This document shows, in pieces, positions 8,277 through 18,088 of a DNA stretch of 61,488 nt (positions within the stretch are counted from its first letter, which is position 1; each line of letters opens with the position of its first letter). The stretch lies in the NCBI GenBank assembly GCA_013285645.1, contig JABDHJ010000014.1:1-61488 (forward strand), read 5' to 3'. The notes beneath the pieces were generated by a model that was not told the origin of the DNA, did no database searches, and saw only the letters and a list, made by a program, of their open reading frames with translations. The translations under genes and the position numbers were made by a program. Origin of the DNA: Verrucomicrobiota bacterium (GTDB lineage: Bacteria > Verrucomicrobiota > Verrucomicrobiia > Methylacidiphilales > UBA1321).

Positions 8277-9413
8277 TTAAATCACTTCTAGATCATCGCG
8301 ACTTCCCAATTTAGAAAAAGGCACATGAGGCTCGGCTTGATACCAGTAGGCGACTGACGCGATGTCATCCTGCAAGGGCAGATAGCGGCCCTCACTCCGC
8401 CAGCCGAGGGCTTGCATGGTTACCTTGAGATCCTTGCCGAAACGGATCGGGTCCATGATGTGAAATCGGTACATATTATGACGGTTGCCCATTCGGCCCA
8501 TGGCCCGTCCCACTTGCGTGGCCGATGTGATGTCCTGGTAACCCAGATATGGCGCGGTATAGCCAGCGGTAAAACCCCACGCCCCGCCAAAGTAATCTTC
8601 CGTGCCGGTCCCGCAGATAGTCGGGAATTTCTTGTCGCCGTCGATAAAGGCCTTGAACTCACCCTCGCCCCACCAGCCATCCGAGTTCTGTTGCCACGCC
8701 ATGAACGTGCCTACGTACTGACCCCGGCCCCGCACCCCGTCAAGAATGACATAGTCTTGTTTGTAGGGCAGCGGGTTCGAGCGCCGGAACTGGGCGTGAA
8801 AATAGGCGTCGCCTGCATCCACTTCTGTCAGCGTGTAGTTGATTGTGTAAAAGAAATGACAGCAGTCCTCCGGAGCGCGGTTTTCCACCGTCATCCTCGC
8901 GTGCTTGCGAAACGGCATTGGAAAGTAGCAATTAAATCCGCCCAACGGGTTTACATTGATCGGCAAGGCCACGATATTCGTCCGCGTCTTCCAGCCGTTG
9001 CAGAAAAAGTCGCCCAATGGAGCCTCCACGCTCGGCGTCTTTTCCCCATCCCAATAAATACGCAGGATTAGGTCGCGATAGCATTTCGGATCGACCGTGA
9101 TCCAGATGTGTTGAATGACGCCGGGACCTTTCACGTCCATCAGCGTCGTGGTCGATTCCTTGGGAAGAGCGATGCACGGACGCACCTTCCAGGTCTGCCC
9201 CAGATCGCGGGCGCAAGCATTGGGCCCCTCCCATTTCTGGCCGATTTTTGTCACTTCGGATTGCGGCTTTGCGTCGACTTCGGCCATTCCGCCCCTGCCC
9301 TTTTCGCCGTAGACGTTCTCTGCCGTAATCGAACGGGTGACCGCGCTGGACAATTTCATGATGTTACCAAGACTCAGGTTCGTTCCGTTGAAAGATGAGT
9401 CGTTGGTTTTCAT
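8277..9413 (-). CDS. DUF2961 / GH172-family glycoside hydrolase
   Basis: 378 aa. It matches the DUF2961 jelly-roll family, members of which (GH172) cleave alpha-D-fructofuranosides or alpha-D-arabinofuranosides. Diagnostic segments are GPGVIQHIWITVDP, APLGDFFCNG and GTGTEDYFGGAWGF. The two likely catalytic glutamates are in GEGEFKAFIDGD (about E252) and GTEDYF (about E272); their 20-residue spacing is like that in the characterised enzymes. No signal peptide is seen, so it would act in the cytoplasm unless the start is misplaced. It is 28 bp downstream of the xylose-isomerase-like gene on the same strand, an apparent operon for sugar release and isomerisation. Confidence 0.85.
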   Translation of the reverse strand: MKTNDSSFNGTNLSLGNIMKLSSAVTRSITAENVYGEKGRGGMAEVDAKPQSEVTKIGQKWEGPNACARDLGQTWKVRPCIALPKESTTTLMDVKGPGVIQHIWITVDPKCYRDLILRIYWDGEKTPSVEAPLGDFFCNGWKTRTNIVALPINVNPLGGFNCYFPMPFRKHARMTVENRAPEDCCHFFYTINYTLTEVDAGDAYFHAQFRRSNPLPYKQDYVILDGVRGRGQYVGTFMAWQQNSDGWWGEGEFKAFIDGDKKFPTICGTGTEDYFGGAWGFTAGYTAPYLGYQDITSATQVGRAMGRMGNRHNMYRFHIMDPIRFGKDLKVTMQALGWRSEGRYLPLQDDIASVAYWYQAEPHVPFSKLGSRDDLEVI

Positions 9414-9441
9414 GCTCTATCCAATCGTACAGGTTTGCGGC

Positions 9442-10476
9442 TTAATAGAGGCATTCCGCCAAATATCCGGCAAGGGCGGTGTAGCGTTGGGTAGAGCGAA
9501 AATCGGCTATTTTCTTGCGATCGACTTTCAATGCCTTTTCCCATAAGCGCTGCAAATTGGCGACGCTGGTATGCAGGATATCGGAGATGTCCTCCTGCCG
9601 ATCGGTGCGCGGGGCCTTCACGTCAAAGGCCAGGATGCCTTCCCATTGAGCATCTTGAAGAACGACGCAGAGCGCGAGATCCTTGAGCGGCTCCATGTAG
9701 CCAAAGGGGAAATCCTGATCGTAACGGGTGGTGTCCTGCGAATTAAGATGGATGTGGAAAAGCTTTCCGGCCTCAAGACAGAGCTCGACGTCCCAGACAT
9801 AATCCAAGCCGGCCATCCGACTGTGGGCCGTCTCGGGATTTAAGCCGAAGATAGGCTGCACCGCTGCATCCAGGCGACTGATGAGATAAAGGGCCTCGCC
9901 CACATTGCCGAGGTACATGTTGGCCCGGGGCTCATTCGGTTTCGGCTCGATGGCAAAGACAGGAGAATTTTTTCCATACTTTTCCAACGCGTAAGCACCC
10001 ACGGCATTGAAGCCCTCAATCATGCGCCGGAATGAGTCCTGACCATTCTTGGCCAGGACGAAATCGAATCCTTCGCGTCCATTCCAGAAAACCATGATCT
10101 TGGATCCCAGTTCGACGGTGACATCGACGGCACGCTTGGCGTTTTCGAGTGCCAGCTTGCGCACGGCTGGATCATTGCTGGTCATCGCGCCGTCTTTGAA
10201 AACGGAGTCGGCAAAAAAGGAAGGCGTGTACATCCCCATTTCGAGACCGTGTTTCTCCATCAATTTTTTTGCCTTCGGCACATCGCTGACAGGAATCTCG
10301 ACGTCGTGCGCCTCGATATAACTCATGCCAGCGTCAGCCAGCATGGGGATGCGATCAAGGATGGGAATTTCTTCCCGCGTTGGTCCGCCGAAAGGATCGC
10401 GTCCCGGACCCAAATTCCAAACTCCGGCCCCAAGGCCCTGCTTTCCCTTTTTTGATGAGATGATGATTTTATTCAT
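9442..10476 (-). CDS. xylose-isomerase-like TIM-barrel protein
   Basis: 344 aa, shorter than XylA (~390 aa) but clearly related. Catalytic-type residues are visible: EAHD (H57, D58), IEPKPNEPR (E177, K179), GLNPETAH (E215, H218), YDQD (D253, D255) and FDVKAPRTD (D285). The strand that in XylA reads HIDLN is HIHLN here, so a metal-1 aspartate is replaced by H243. This suggests a divergent sugar isomerase with altered metal site or substrate, and not a standard XylA. It lies between the PEP-CTERM protein gene and the GH172-like gene on the same strand. Confidence 0.8.
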   Translation of the reverse strand: MNKIIISSKKGKQGLGAGVWNLGPGRDPFGGPTREEIPILDRIPMLADAGMSYIEAHDVEIPVSDVPKAKKLMEKHGLEMGMYTPSFFADSVFKDGAMTSNDPAVRKLALENAKRAVDVTVELGSKIMVFWNGREGFDFVLAKNGQDSFRRMIEGFNAVGAYALEKYGKNSPVFAIEPKPNEPRANMYLGNVGEALYLISRLDAAVQPIFGLNPETAHSRMAGLDYVWDVELCLEAGKLFHIHLNSQDTTRYDQDFPFGYMEPLKDLALCVVLQDAQWEGILAFDVKAPRTDRQEDISDILHTSVANLQRLWEKALKVDRKKIADFRSTQRYTALAGYLAECLY

Positions 10477-10582
10477 GGATAAACGTTAGGATAAATCTAC
10501 AAAAATTGAATGGCGATACTTGAGATTCGATCTCTTGGATCTTTTGACTTTTGCGAAAAGAACCGAATCTGGACAGCACGCC

Positions 10583-13500
10583 TTAACTCTTGCGTCTGGC
10601 ACGCTGGAAGATGACGAGGAGAGCCAACCCACCGAGCATGAGGGCCCAGGTGCCCGGTTCCGGCACCGCTTCCACTTCCAGGTCGATGTTGAACCCACCC
10701 GAGCCATTGGAGACGAGCACGAGTTGGGAATTCGTGATTGGGTTATACGTGATGCCCGTGATCACATTGCCCGCAGTCAAGTCAAGGCCGCTGAAGACCG
10801 ACCCGCCATCACCCGTTCCGCCGACCGAGCTGGTAAAGAGCGTATAGGTGGTGCCGTCCGGAATCCCCCCGACTCCCTGCAGGTTGAGCGTCAGCGACGT
10901 TCCGCTGAACAGGACAGTTGGCGTGCCTGCCAGCGCCAATTGATTGCCCTGGCCCGGGGTCGTCGTGCTCAGGTTGAACGTGAGGTTTGCGCCGCTGAAC
11001 GTGGTCGTGCCGCTGGCCGTCACCGTCAGGATATCGGTCGTGTTGACGCCGCCATTGCCGACCTGCACATGGCCATTGATCGTGTTGGTGGTGCTGTTGA
11101 TGAAGCCCGCGCCGCCCAGGGTCGCTCCGCTATCGACCTGCAACGCCCCGCTGCCCGTCGCCGAGCCCGTGAGGTTGTTGGCCAGCAGTTTGCCGCCGGC
11201 GATTTCCGTGCCTCCAGTGTAGGTACTGGCGCCGGAAAGAGTGAACGAGCCTGAGCCCGTCTTGACCAGGCTACCTCCCGCCGTAGTGCCATCCGACAAA
11301 ACGCCGCTGTAAGTGGTGCTGTCGTTGTCGCCGCCCACGGTCAGGGCAACGGCCCCGACGGTTGCGTTATTGTTTGCCAGGGTGATGTTCTGGGCGCCTT
11401 TCAGTCCACCGAAGGTATAGGCCGTCTGGCCGGTGGTGGTACCGTTGCCGAACGTGAAAGATGCGCCGTAGTTGTTGTAATCGAGCGTAGTATTCTGGAG
11501 AACCAGACTGTTGGTCAACGCAACCAAGTCTCCCGCGGGGCCGTTCCCCTCAAAAGTCGTGATGCCTGAATAGGTGTTGGCCCCGGCGAGCACCGTGGTT
11601 GCCTTGTGAGTGCCCAAGGTAATATCCTCACCAATCGTTAAACCGCCCGTGCCCGTAATAACGCTGTTGATGGTCAAGACCTGACTGTCACTGACGTTGA
11701 CGATGCCTTCCGTCGAGCCGAAGGCCAGCACACCATTCCCGGCAACCGCACCAATCGTCAGACTCTTTTGTACGGCGATGGCCCCACTGTTGATCGTCAG
11801 CGCGGTAGTATCGCCACTGGTTCCCGCTCCCAAGGTAATAGTGCTGGCCGCGGTTATCGACTGCAAGGCATTGACCGAGGTGGCCGTGCTCAAAGTCGTG
11901 TTGGCAGCGATCTTCGCATTCATCAGCGAAGTATTGGACGTCGCCAGCGCCGTTTCTTCCGTGGTGGTATTCAGCGCGCGCAGGCCGTTGGTGGAATCAT
12001 AGGTGGCAAGACCGCCGTTCACAAACGCCCAGGGCAAAACACTCACTGTGCTTGATCCGGCGGAGCCGCCGCCGCCGGTCAAGGAAGGGGCGGCAGTAAA
12101 GACGATGTTGGCTACGTTTGCGGTCGCGCTGGTAATCGAAGCCCCGCCCACTGTCCCGCTTGAGGCAGCAACAAATTCCGTACCTGCGCTGCGCGTCACG
12201 CTATCGAATACTACTTCCAGGTTCGTCGCAACATTTGGAGCGAAATTGCCCCGCAGCTCACCCGCAGTCAGAGTCAACGCTCCAAATTCGTCCTCGGTAT
12301 TGCCACCTACACTACCGGTGTCAGTGAAATTGGACCCGTTGGTGTTAAATGAACCGTTATAGGTCAGCGACGCAGAACGCTGGACTGTTCCGGGATTCTG
12401 ACTTGCCCCGGTAACCGTGAAGGCGGTGTTCACGTTTGCTCCCGCACTCCCGATGGTGACCGCTGAGTTTCCCACGGACCCGGCCGGTTGCGTTAGCGAG
12501 CCGCTGTCACCCAAGGTCAGGCCACCATTGAGGACCGTCGTCGTTCCGGTGTAGATATTCGTATTCGTAAAAGTCTCTGTATCGGTACCGACCTTGATCA
12601 CCGAGCCTCCCCCGCTGAGGGCACCGGAATAAGTTACACTTTGGGTATCACCGATCGTCAACGCGACGGCATTCGGCGTGCCCGCGTTATCCTGCAAGGC
12701 CACATTGCCAGAGCCTTGAACGTTGCCGAGTGTAAAGGCGTGACCGCTCACCGAGGAATCGAAAACAAGCGTGCCACCATTTACGCCCACCGCAGCGTTT
12801 TGCAAGGCCAACTGATTGGTCAGGAGAATCGTGCCGCTCGAAAGATTTGTCGTCGCGCCAGATGTGGTGGGAGTACCGAAGGTATTGGCGCCAGCCAGGG
12901 TCAGCGTACCCGTGCCGGAATAGCTCAAGCCAAGATTTGACCCGGATGTGACCACATCGCCGATAACAATGTTTCCGGCCCCATTGATGGCAAGATTATG
13001 CGCCGCCAAGCTAAAAGTGCTGCCAGAAAAGCTCGTCGTACCCGTGTTATTTATCGTCAGGGTCTCATTGGCCGCCGCAGTAAGGGCAAAAGCGCCGCTG
13101 AAGGTAATATTGCTCGTACCATTGACCGCGCCCACTCCGGCCATATTTACTGCATTAGCGACAGTATTTCCAGGTCCGCTCAAGTCGACGGACGCTCCCA
13201 CTCCTCCCCCATTCAAAGTCAGTGTCCCGGTACCAAGAGAGGTATTTGTACCCAGAAGGATCGTCCCGCCGCCCCCAGCCGTAACACCACCGGTAAAGGT
13301 GCCAGCGCCCTCCAAGGAAAGCGTTCCACTGTTTGAATCCAGGATGCTACTACCGGCGAAAGCCCCATCCGAAGTCGTACCGGTAATCGTCGTGTTGCCC
13401 GACCCAGCGAAGACGAATGTCCTGGCAGCAGTAGATCCAGCAGTGGTCAGAACGAAATCACCAAAAGTTGTTCCGCCCGTATTATTGATGACAAGGACTC

Positions 13501-14692
13501 GGCTTCCAGCTCCAGTCTGAGACAAGGTACCCGTGAAGGTAATACTGTTTGAGCCACCTATGGTCTCCGTGCCGGCACCATTAGCAGTGACGCTGTTTGC
13601 CATGGTCACGGCGGTCGAGGCCGAAAGAGTTACATTAGTTCCTGTCCCACCCGAGAACGAGATTCCCCCGGTTCCCAGCGATCCATTATTTCCCACAACC
13701 AGCGTACCGCCCGCCGTCGTCGATCCCGTCAACGTCGTCCCTCCCGTGTAGTTATTGGCCAGGCTTAGATTCAGGGTCCCGCCATTGACCATGACCAAGG
13801 TCGTGCCCGATATCGCATTCGTCGCAGTTTCGTTCGTCGTGCCACCCGTCGTTTCCAACTGTCCCACGCCGATCGAGTCGGCGCTGTTAAAATTCGCCGT
13901 CCCACCTGTAATCAGCCATCCCGACACCGGGTTCGTTCCCGTGTTTTCGGTCATCGTACCCGTAAAATTAAGCGTACCGGCGTTAAGTTGATAGAGGTGA
14001 CCGCCACTACTGATGCCTCCGTACGTACCGGTCATGTTGACCGTGCCGTTAGTTTTGATATCGATGATACCGGTCGCGGAACTCGCCCCACCGGTAAAGT
14101 TGAAAGTCGAATTGGCGTTGTCGAGGGCCGTATTACCGACGGTCAAGACAGCGCTGCTGCTGGCCAGACTCATAAAGCCGTTAATGGTGAGCGTTCCGCT
14201 GTTATTGACCTGAAAGCTCATGCTGCCATTAGTGGTAATCGGAGCATTGATCGTCAGGCTGTTATTTCCCGCGCCATCCAGAAGGATGCCCATGTTACCG
14301 ACACCATCCAGCGTTGCTCCACCAGCGATCTTCAGGCTTCCGCTTCCAGTGCTTCCGATGGTGACCAGCCCGCTGTTTCCGGTTGTTGTGCTGCTTCCGG
14401 TAACCCATATCCCTTGAGCATTCGTAAGCGCAGTAGAAACCGAGGGTTGATTCGTAAACGGAGAATTGAACACAGCGCTGGTACCCGTTCCGGTAAGCAC
14501 ACCTCCGCTCCAATTGGTAGACACACTCCACGACCCCGACGTCGTCCCGGTCCAAGTCGTTTCCGCCGTGTCTGCCGCCCGGGCCGAATTTCCAACGCAG
14601 GAAGCGAGAGCGACGAGGAAAAGAATTCGGAAGTGTCGGATGGACTTTACGTTTTGAACGAAGCGGATCAAAAATGCAGGGGTCTGTTTCAT
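10583..14692 (-). CDS. autotransporter-repeat surface protein with PEP-CTERM sorting signal
   Basis: 1369 aa. A long signal peptide (hydrophobic LFLVALASCVG, cleavage probably after ARA) is followed by a low-complexity beta-helix of passenger-associated repeats: many units of the type GTLTLAGANTFGTP, LVKTGSGSFTLSGASTYTGG and TTVLNGGLTLGDSG, rich in Gly, Thr, Ser and Asn. The C-terminus VPEPGTWALMLGGLALLVIF plus QRARRKS is a PEP-CTERM tripartite signal, recognised by an exosortase that is not in this window. Expected location is the cell surface or exopolysaccharide; it may be an adhesin or glycan-binding scaffold. Codon bias of the repeats creates long spurious ORFs on the other strand. A putative operator lies 149 bp upstream. 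Confidence 0.9.
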   Translation of the reverse strand: MKQTPAFLIRFVQNVKSIRHFRILFLVALASCVGNSARAADTAETTWTGTTSGSWSVSTNWSGGVLTGTGTSAVFNSPFTNQPSVSTALTNAQGIWVTGSSTTTGNSGLVTIGSTGSGSLKIAGGATLDGVGNMGILLDGAGNNSLTINAPITTNGSMSFQVNNSGTLTINGFMSLASSSAVLTVGNTALDNANSTFNFTGGASSATGIIDIKTNGTVNMTGTYGGISSGGHLYQLNAGTLNFTGTMTENTGTNPVSGWLITGGTANFNSADSIGVGQLETTGGTTNETATNAISGTTLVMVNGGTLNLSLANNYTGGTTLTGSTTAGGTLVVGNNGSLGTGGISFSGGTGTNVTLSASTAVTMANSVTANGAGTETIGGSNSITFTGTLSQTGAGSRVLVINNTGGTTFGDFVLTTAGSTAARTFVFAGSGNTTITGTTSDGAFAGSSILDSNSGTLSLEGAGTFTGGVTAGGGGTILLGTNTSLGTGTLTLNGGGVGASVDLSGPGNTVANAVNMAGVGAVNGTSNITFSGAFALTAAANETLTINNTGTTSFSGSTFSLAAHNLAINGAGNIVIGDVVTSGSNLGLSYSGTGTLTLAGANTFGTPTTSGATTNLSSGTILLTNQLALQNAAVGVNGGTLVFDSSVSGHAFTLGNVQGSGNVALQDNAGTPNAVALTIGDTQSVTYSGALSGGGSVIKVGTDTETFTNTNIYTGTTTVLNGGLTLGDSGSLTQPAGSVGNSAVTIGSAGANVNTAFTVTGASQNPGTVQRSASLTYNGSFNTNGSNFTDTGSVGGNTEDEFGALTLTAGELRGNFAPNVATNLEVVFDSVTRSAGTEFVAASSGTVGGASITSATANVANIVFTAAPSLTGGGGSAGSSTVSVLPWAFVNGGLATYDSTNGLRALNTTTEETALATSNTSLMNAKIAANTTLSTATSVNALQSITAASTITLGAGTSGDTTALTINSGAIAVQKSLTIGAVAGNGVLAFGSTEGIVNVSDSQVLTINSVITGTGGLTIGEDITLGTHKATTVLAGANTYSGITTFEGNGPAGDLVALTNSLVLQNTTLDYNNYGASFTFGNGTTTGQTAYTFGGLKGAQNITLANNNATVGAVALTVGGDNDSTTYSGVLSDGTTAGGSLVKTGSGSFTLSGASTYTGGTEIAGGKLLANNLTGSATGSGALQVDSGATLGGAGFINSTTNTINGHVQVGNGGVNTTDILTVTASGTTTFSGANLTFNLSTTTPGQGNQLALAGTPTVLFSGTSLTLNLQGVGGIPDGTTYTLFTSSVGGTGDGGSVFSGLDLTAGNVITGITYNPITNSQLVLVSNGSGGFNIDLEVEAVPEPGTWALMLGGLALLVIFQRARRKS

Positions 14693-15191
14693 GATTATGA
14701 TTCCGATATGTGTTTCTTACCTGGCGATCGTACTGCCAACTAATGGCTCTTCTTCCTTCGCCATGGGAAGCTTTCCAAGGAGAGAACCTGTCATAGTTGT
14801 AATGTAGGCAATGCTATTAATACTCGGCAAGGGGATCGACATGCACATCGGTGCGCGCCCTGAGCCAGGCTGTAATCCGATTTTATTTAGGCTCAAATCT
14901 CTCTAAGAAGAGCTAATCAAGTACAAAAGGCGGGGCATCCTTGCGGCGCGGATGAAGAAGATTGAGCGGCGTTTAGGCAGTCTCCGCTATCCCCAACCGG
15001 ATGAGATTCTCCTCCGGTGCGCCGAGACGCCATAGTTGCTCGACAATGCGGCAGACAAAATGGGCTTCGAGTTTGGGGTCATTGATAGCCGGGCTTTCGG
15101 GTGTGCAAGGCAATGCAAGGAGCAATATTTGCCAAGTATTTCGCAAGAAGTGCCATGGTTGTCGCCCCTGCTTTATGCTGAGATTTCCCGC
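14693..15191. other. 499-bp intergenic region
   Basis: Holds the divergent control region of the PEP-CTERM protein gene and the dehydrogenase gene at 15192, including the operator-like site at 14841. From 14950 to 15190 the sequence is GC-richer and has a minus-strand open frame ending KLEAHFVCRIVEQLWRLGAP, which may be a degraded coding fragment; I cannot identify it. Confidence 0.4.
14841..14856. promoter_or_regulatory. putative LacI-type operator, site 2
   Basis: ATGCACATCGGTGCGC, the reverse orientation of the consensus ATGCACCGATGTGCAT with one half-site GCGCAC. It stands 149 bp before the start of the PEP-CTERM surface protein (minus strand) and 336 bp before the plus-strand dehydrogenase. 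Confidence 0.6.
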
Positions 15192-16286
15192 ATGACCTCT
15201 CCTGCCTCGGCTTCTGACCCCGTGCGTTTCGCTTACGTTGGCTGTGGGTTTGTTGGCCAGACGATCCATATTCCTAATTTTGCCTCCCTGCCAAATTGCC
15301 GGTTTCTCGCCCTCGCCGAGGTCCGTCCCGAGTTGGGACGCGAGGTGGCCGCGCGTTACGGGATTTCCAAAGTTTATCGCTCACACGAGGAAATTGCCGC
15401 CGATCCGGATATCGAGGCCGTCGGTGTGTCGGGCCCCTATTCGCTCCAGGGCAAGATCGCCGAGGATCTCCTTCGGGCTGGCAAACATGTCTTCATGGAA
15501 AAACCGATGGCGGTTTCGATGCGTCGCGCCGAATCAATGCTGGAAGTGGTCCGGAACGGCTCCGCCCGCCTGATGGTCGGGTACATGAAACGCTATGACA
15601 CCGGAAATCTTCTCCTTAAAAAACACCTTGAGGCGTGGCGGGCCAGCGGCGAATGCGGGCGTCTCCTGTTCGCCCGCAACCACGGGTTCTGCGGGAACTG
15701 GCTCTATGGCGGCGATCCCAATGTTCCTTTTTCCCAATCGTCCGCGCCGCAGCCACCTGCGCCGGATGAGTGCCCGGACTGGCTTCCCGCCGATCGCCGT
15801 CCCTCGTACCTCGGCTTCCTCCAACAATGGACCCACAACATCAATCTCCTCCGCTTTTTTCTTGGCGATGATGGGGGCAAGACCCGGTTGGTACAGGCGC
15901 ATCTCGATCCCGATGGCATGACTGGACTGACTGTGCTCGAGATCAACGGCACTCGCGCCGTCATTGAAAGCGGCATGACCAAATTCGACGGCTGGGACGA
16001 ACATACCCAAATTTATTTTGAGGGAGGATGGTTGAAGACCTCCGCCCCACCACTCGTGCAAAAGGAAATTCCCGCTTCCGTTGAAATTTATCGGTCCAAT
16101 CATGACGGTTGTCCCGCCAGTATCGTGCAGGAACTTCCCACACCGTCGTGGTCCTATCGTGAGGAGGCCAAGCACTTCCTTGCCTGCATCAGGTCGGGCG
16201 AGGCCTTCCGGTCATCTGCGGAAGACACTTTAAATGATGTCCGTATTTTCGAAGACATTTACCGTCAGGTGACCGCGTCTCGTTAA
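15192..16286 (+). CDS. Gfo/Idh/MocA-family oxidoreductase
   Basis: 364 aa from ATG 15192. The Rossmann loop is VGCGFVGQTIHIPNF, and the family lysine motif GKHVFMEKPMAV is present; the C-terminal beta-sheet domain binds substrate. These NAD(P)-dependent enzymes oxidise or reduce sugars and inositols. It is about 40% similar by eye to the second paralogue at 20082 (both have YGI.KVYRSHEE), suggesting related substrates. A longer start at 15036 was rejected because the added residues show no family features. The C-terminal region (residues ~175-200) is Pro-rich. No strong Shine-Dalgarno. Confidence 0.88.
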   Translation: MTSPASASDPVRFAYVGCGFVGQTIHIPNFASLPNCRFLALAEVRPELGREVAARYGISKVYRSHEEIAADPDIEAVGVSGPYSLQGKIAEDLLRAGKHVFMEKPMAVSMRRAESMLEVVRNGSARLMVGYMKRYDTGNLLLKKHLEAWRASGECGRLLFARNHGFCGNWLYGGDPNVPFSQSSAPQPPAPDECPDWLPADRRPSYLGFLQQWTHNINLLRFFLGDDGGKTRLVQAHLDPDGMTGLTVLEINGTRAVIESGMTKFDGWDEHTQIYFEGGWLKTSAPPLVQKEIPASVEIYRSNHDGCPASIVQELPTPSWSYREEAKHFLACIRSGEAFRSSAEDTLNDVRIFEDIYRQVTASR

Positions 16287-16333
16287 ACACCGCCTTTCTT
16301 CGTAAAGCGGCCAACTGATTCAATGCTCCTTCA

Positions 16334-17143
16334 CTAGCCCCGAGCGGGTTCGATCATGGTGGCGCGGCATTTGGCGGAACAGGCAGGCAGTCCGGATTCG
16401 TGGTCGATGACCTGCTGCAAGTGGCGCATGCGCTCCTGACTGGCCGTGTGACGCATCAACTCCGAGTGAGTCTGGTCCAGCCAGAAGCGGTCGGCGCTGT
16501 TGATGAAGTCTTCCAAGTCAACGATCTCCGCTGAAGTATTGGCGCGACGGCACATGTTCAAGGTGAACATTCGACGGAAACCTCCACCGCCAAATGAAGC
16601 GTGCATGATGTTGTGATTGAAGATCAGCAGGTCGCCCGGATCGGTTTCCAAAACCTGGGCAGGCATCTCGCGAGGATGAATGCCGTACAGCTCTTCCGCT
16701 TTGCCGGGATGACGGCACTCCCACTTGGTGTCGATATGATGAGAGCCAGGGACGACGCGCAGCGCGCCTGTGGCAGCACGTACCGGATCGAGATAGAACG
16801 CCATCTTGATGTACTTGCCGACCGTATGAAAACCATCGGTGTGCCAGGAGGTCTCGCCCGTATAGTAATTGCCATCCCCTCCAAGATAGTTGAAGTCCTC
16901 ACCGATCAGCGCCTTGGCGGTAGCCACGATCACGGGATGGTCCAACAGGGTGCAGAGTTTTTCGCGCTGGTCGATGAAAGGAACAATGCAGGACCGCTTG
17001 GTTCCATCGTGAGCGACTTTGCGGTCGATGAAGACCTGCTCGAATTCGGAGATGATCCAATCGATGTCCTTGCGAAAAGCCTGGGCGAGTTTCAGGTAGC
17101 CGTAGTTCTCAAAGAACCGGACTTGTTTGTCGGTGATTTGCAT
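16334..17143 (-). CDS. phytanoyl-CoA dioxygenase (PhyH) family protein
   Basis: 269 aa. The double-stranded beta-helix Fe(II)/2-oxoglutarate dioxygenase signature is clear: facial triad H101 and D103 in WHTDGFH, H181 in NIMHASF, and R190 (FRRMF) for 2-oxoglutarate. Such proteins hydroxylate small molecules; substrates in Verrucomicrobiota are unknown. It is divergent from the AraC gene at 17225 (82-bp gap), its probable regulator, and surrounded by sugar dehydrogenases. Confidence 0.88.
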   Translation of the reverse strand: MQITDKQVRFFENYGYLKLAQAFRKDIDWIISEFEQVFIDRKVAHDGTKRSCIVPFIDQREKLCTLLDHPVIVATAKALIGEDFNYLGGDGNYYTGETSWHTDGFHTVGKYIKMAFYLDPVRAATGALRVVPGSHHIDTKWECRHPGKAEELYGIHPREMPAQVLETDPGDLLIFNHNIMHASFGGGGFRRMFTLNMCRRANTSAEIVDLEDFINSADRFWLDQTHSELMRHTASQERMRHLQQVIDHESGLPACSAKCRATMIEPARG

Positions 17144-17224
17144 GAAGCGCAGTCTTACTTGGATTGGACAAAATAACCATGGACGGAGTTATCGAAATCA
17201 TGTCGTATCTTACTATTCTTTGCC

Positions 17225-18070
17225 ATGGCCTCCACGACGCATGAGTTCCTGAACCTGATCGAGAAGAACCTTCGCTTCGAATATGAATCGGGCGAAAGCA
17301 CCTTGGTAAAATATCCACATACTACCGGCTGGCGGATACTTCCGGTCCTGGTCGTAGCCCAACTCAACTATGCCGCCACCGCCGAGTTCAAGGAGAGCAA
17401 GACGGTAAGAGTCGAAGCGGGTCAGACTGTTTCGCTCGCACCCGGTCTGGCACATAACCTCACCCGGACGACACGCGGCACGAGTTACAGCCATTGGTCT
17501 CATGTGCAATGTGAAGTCTTTCCAGGAGTACCCCTCTTTTACCTGGTCGAGCCACCGCTGATCATCCGGGGAAGTCAGTCGCGTAAAATTGGTCGGATCA
17601 ACCACGAATTGGGTGAGATTTCCGCCGGGAAGCGTTCCCTGACATCACTTTTGAAACGGCAGGCGCTCGGTTGGGAGTTGATTTCGACGCTTCTTCAGTC
17701 CGTTGCCTTCAACGAAGATCGTCTCGACCTCATTCGTCATGCTTCCCGATTGACTCCAGTACTGGCTTATATTGAGGAAAATCTGGCCAAGCCAATCAGC
17801 CATGATCTGCTGGCGCGAACCTCCTGTCTGTCGCCGTCGCGCTTTCATTTCCTCTTTCGCTCGGCCCTGGGTTCCGCGCCCTATGAGTATGTCCAAAAAA
17901 TGCGGTTGAAGAAGGCCCAGGAGTTACTGATCCGCACGGACAAGTCGATTGCCGAAATTGGCCGGGAAGTGGGGCATCCCGACCCCTACCATTTCAGCCG
18001 GACATTCCGGCGCAATGTCGGATTGTCTCCGGCCAACTACCGAAAGCAAATGACCTTCCGTTCGTTCTGA
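17225..18070 (+). CDS. AraC-family transcriptional regulator
   Basis: 281 aa. The N-terminal ~150 residues form a cupin-like sensor (VEAGQTVSLAPGLAHNLTRT). The C-terminal ~100 residues are the double HTH: KPISHDLLARTSCLSPSRFHFLF and KSIAEIGREVGHPDPYHFSRTFRRNVGLSPANYR. It is divergent from the PhyH gene and a likely activator of it. The strict AraC C-terminal signature is present, so DNA binding should be intact. Confidence 0.9.
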   Translation: MASTTHEFLNLIEKNLRFEYESGESTLVKYPHTTGWRILPVLVVAQLNYAATAEFKESKTVRVEAGQTVSLAPGLAHNLTRTTRGTSYSHWSHVQCEVFPGVPLFYLVEPPLIIRGSQSRKIGRINHELGEISAGKRSLTSLLKRQALGWELISTLLQSVAFNEDRLDLIRHASRLTPVLAYIEENLAKPISHDLLARTSCLSPSRFHFLFRSALGSAPYEYVQKMRLKKAQELLIRTDKSIAEIGREVGHPDPYHFSRTFRRNVGLSPANYRKQMTFRSF

Positions 18071-18072
18071 AA

Positions 18073-18088
18073 GAGGCTGGGCAGCCTC
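18073..18088. terminator. hairpin between convergent araC and epimerase genes
   Basis: Perfect 6-bp stem GAGGCT / AGCCTC with a GGGC loop exactly between the two convergent stop codons. On the minus strand it is followed by TTTC. Weak bidirectional terminator candidate. Confidence 0.4.

Noticed and set aside
9597..9614. A further operator-like string (ATCGGTGCGC)
   Set aside because: Only one half-site matches and it lies inside the isomerase-like gene.
10520..14743. Many long plus-strand frames opposite the PEP-CTERM protein gene
   Set aside because: They follow from the biased Gly/Thr/Ser codon use of the repeats; no family features or ribosome sites.
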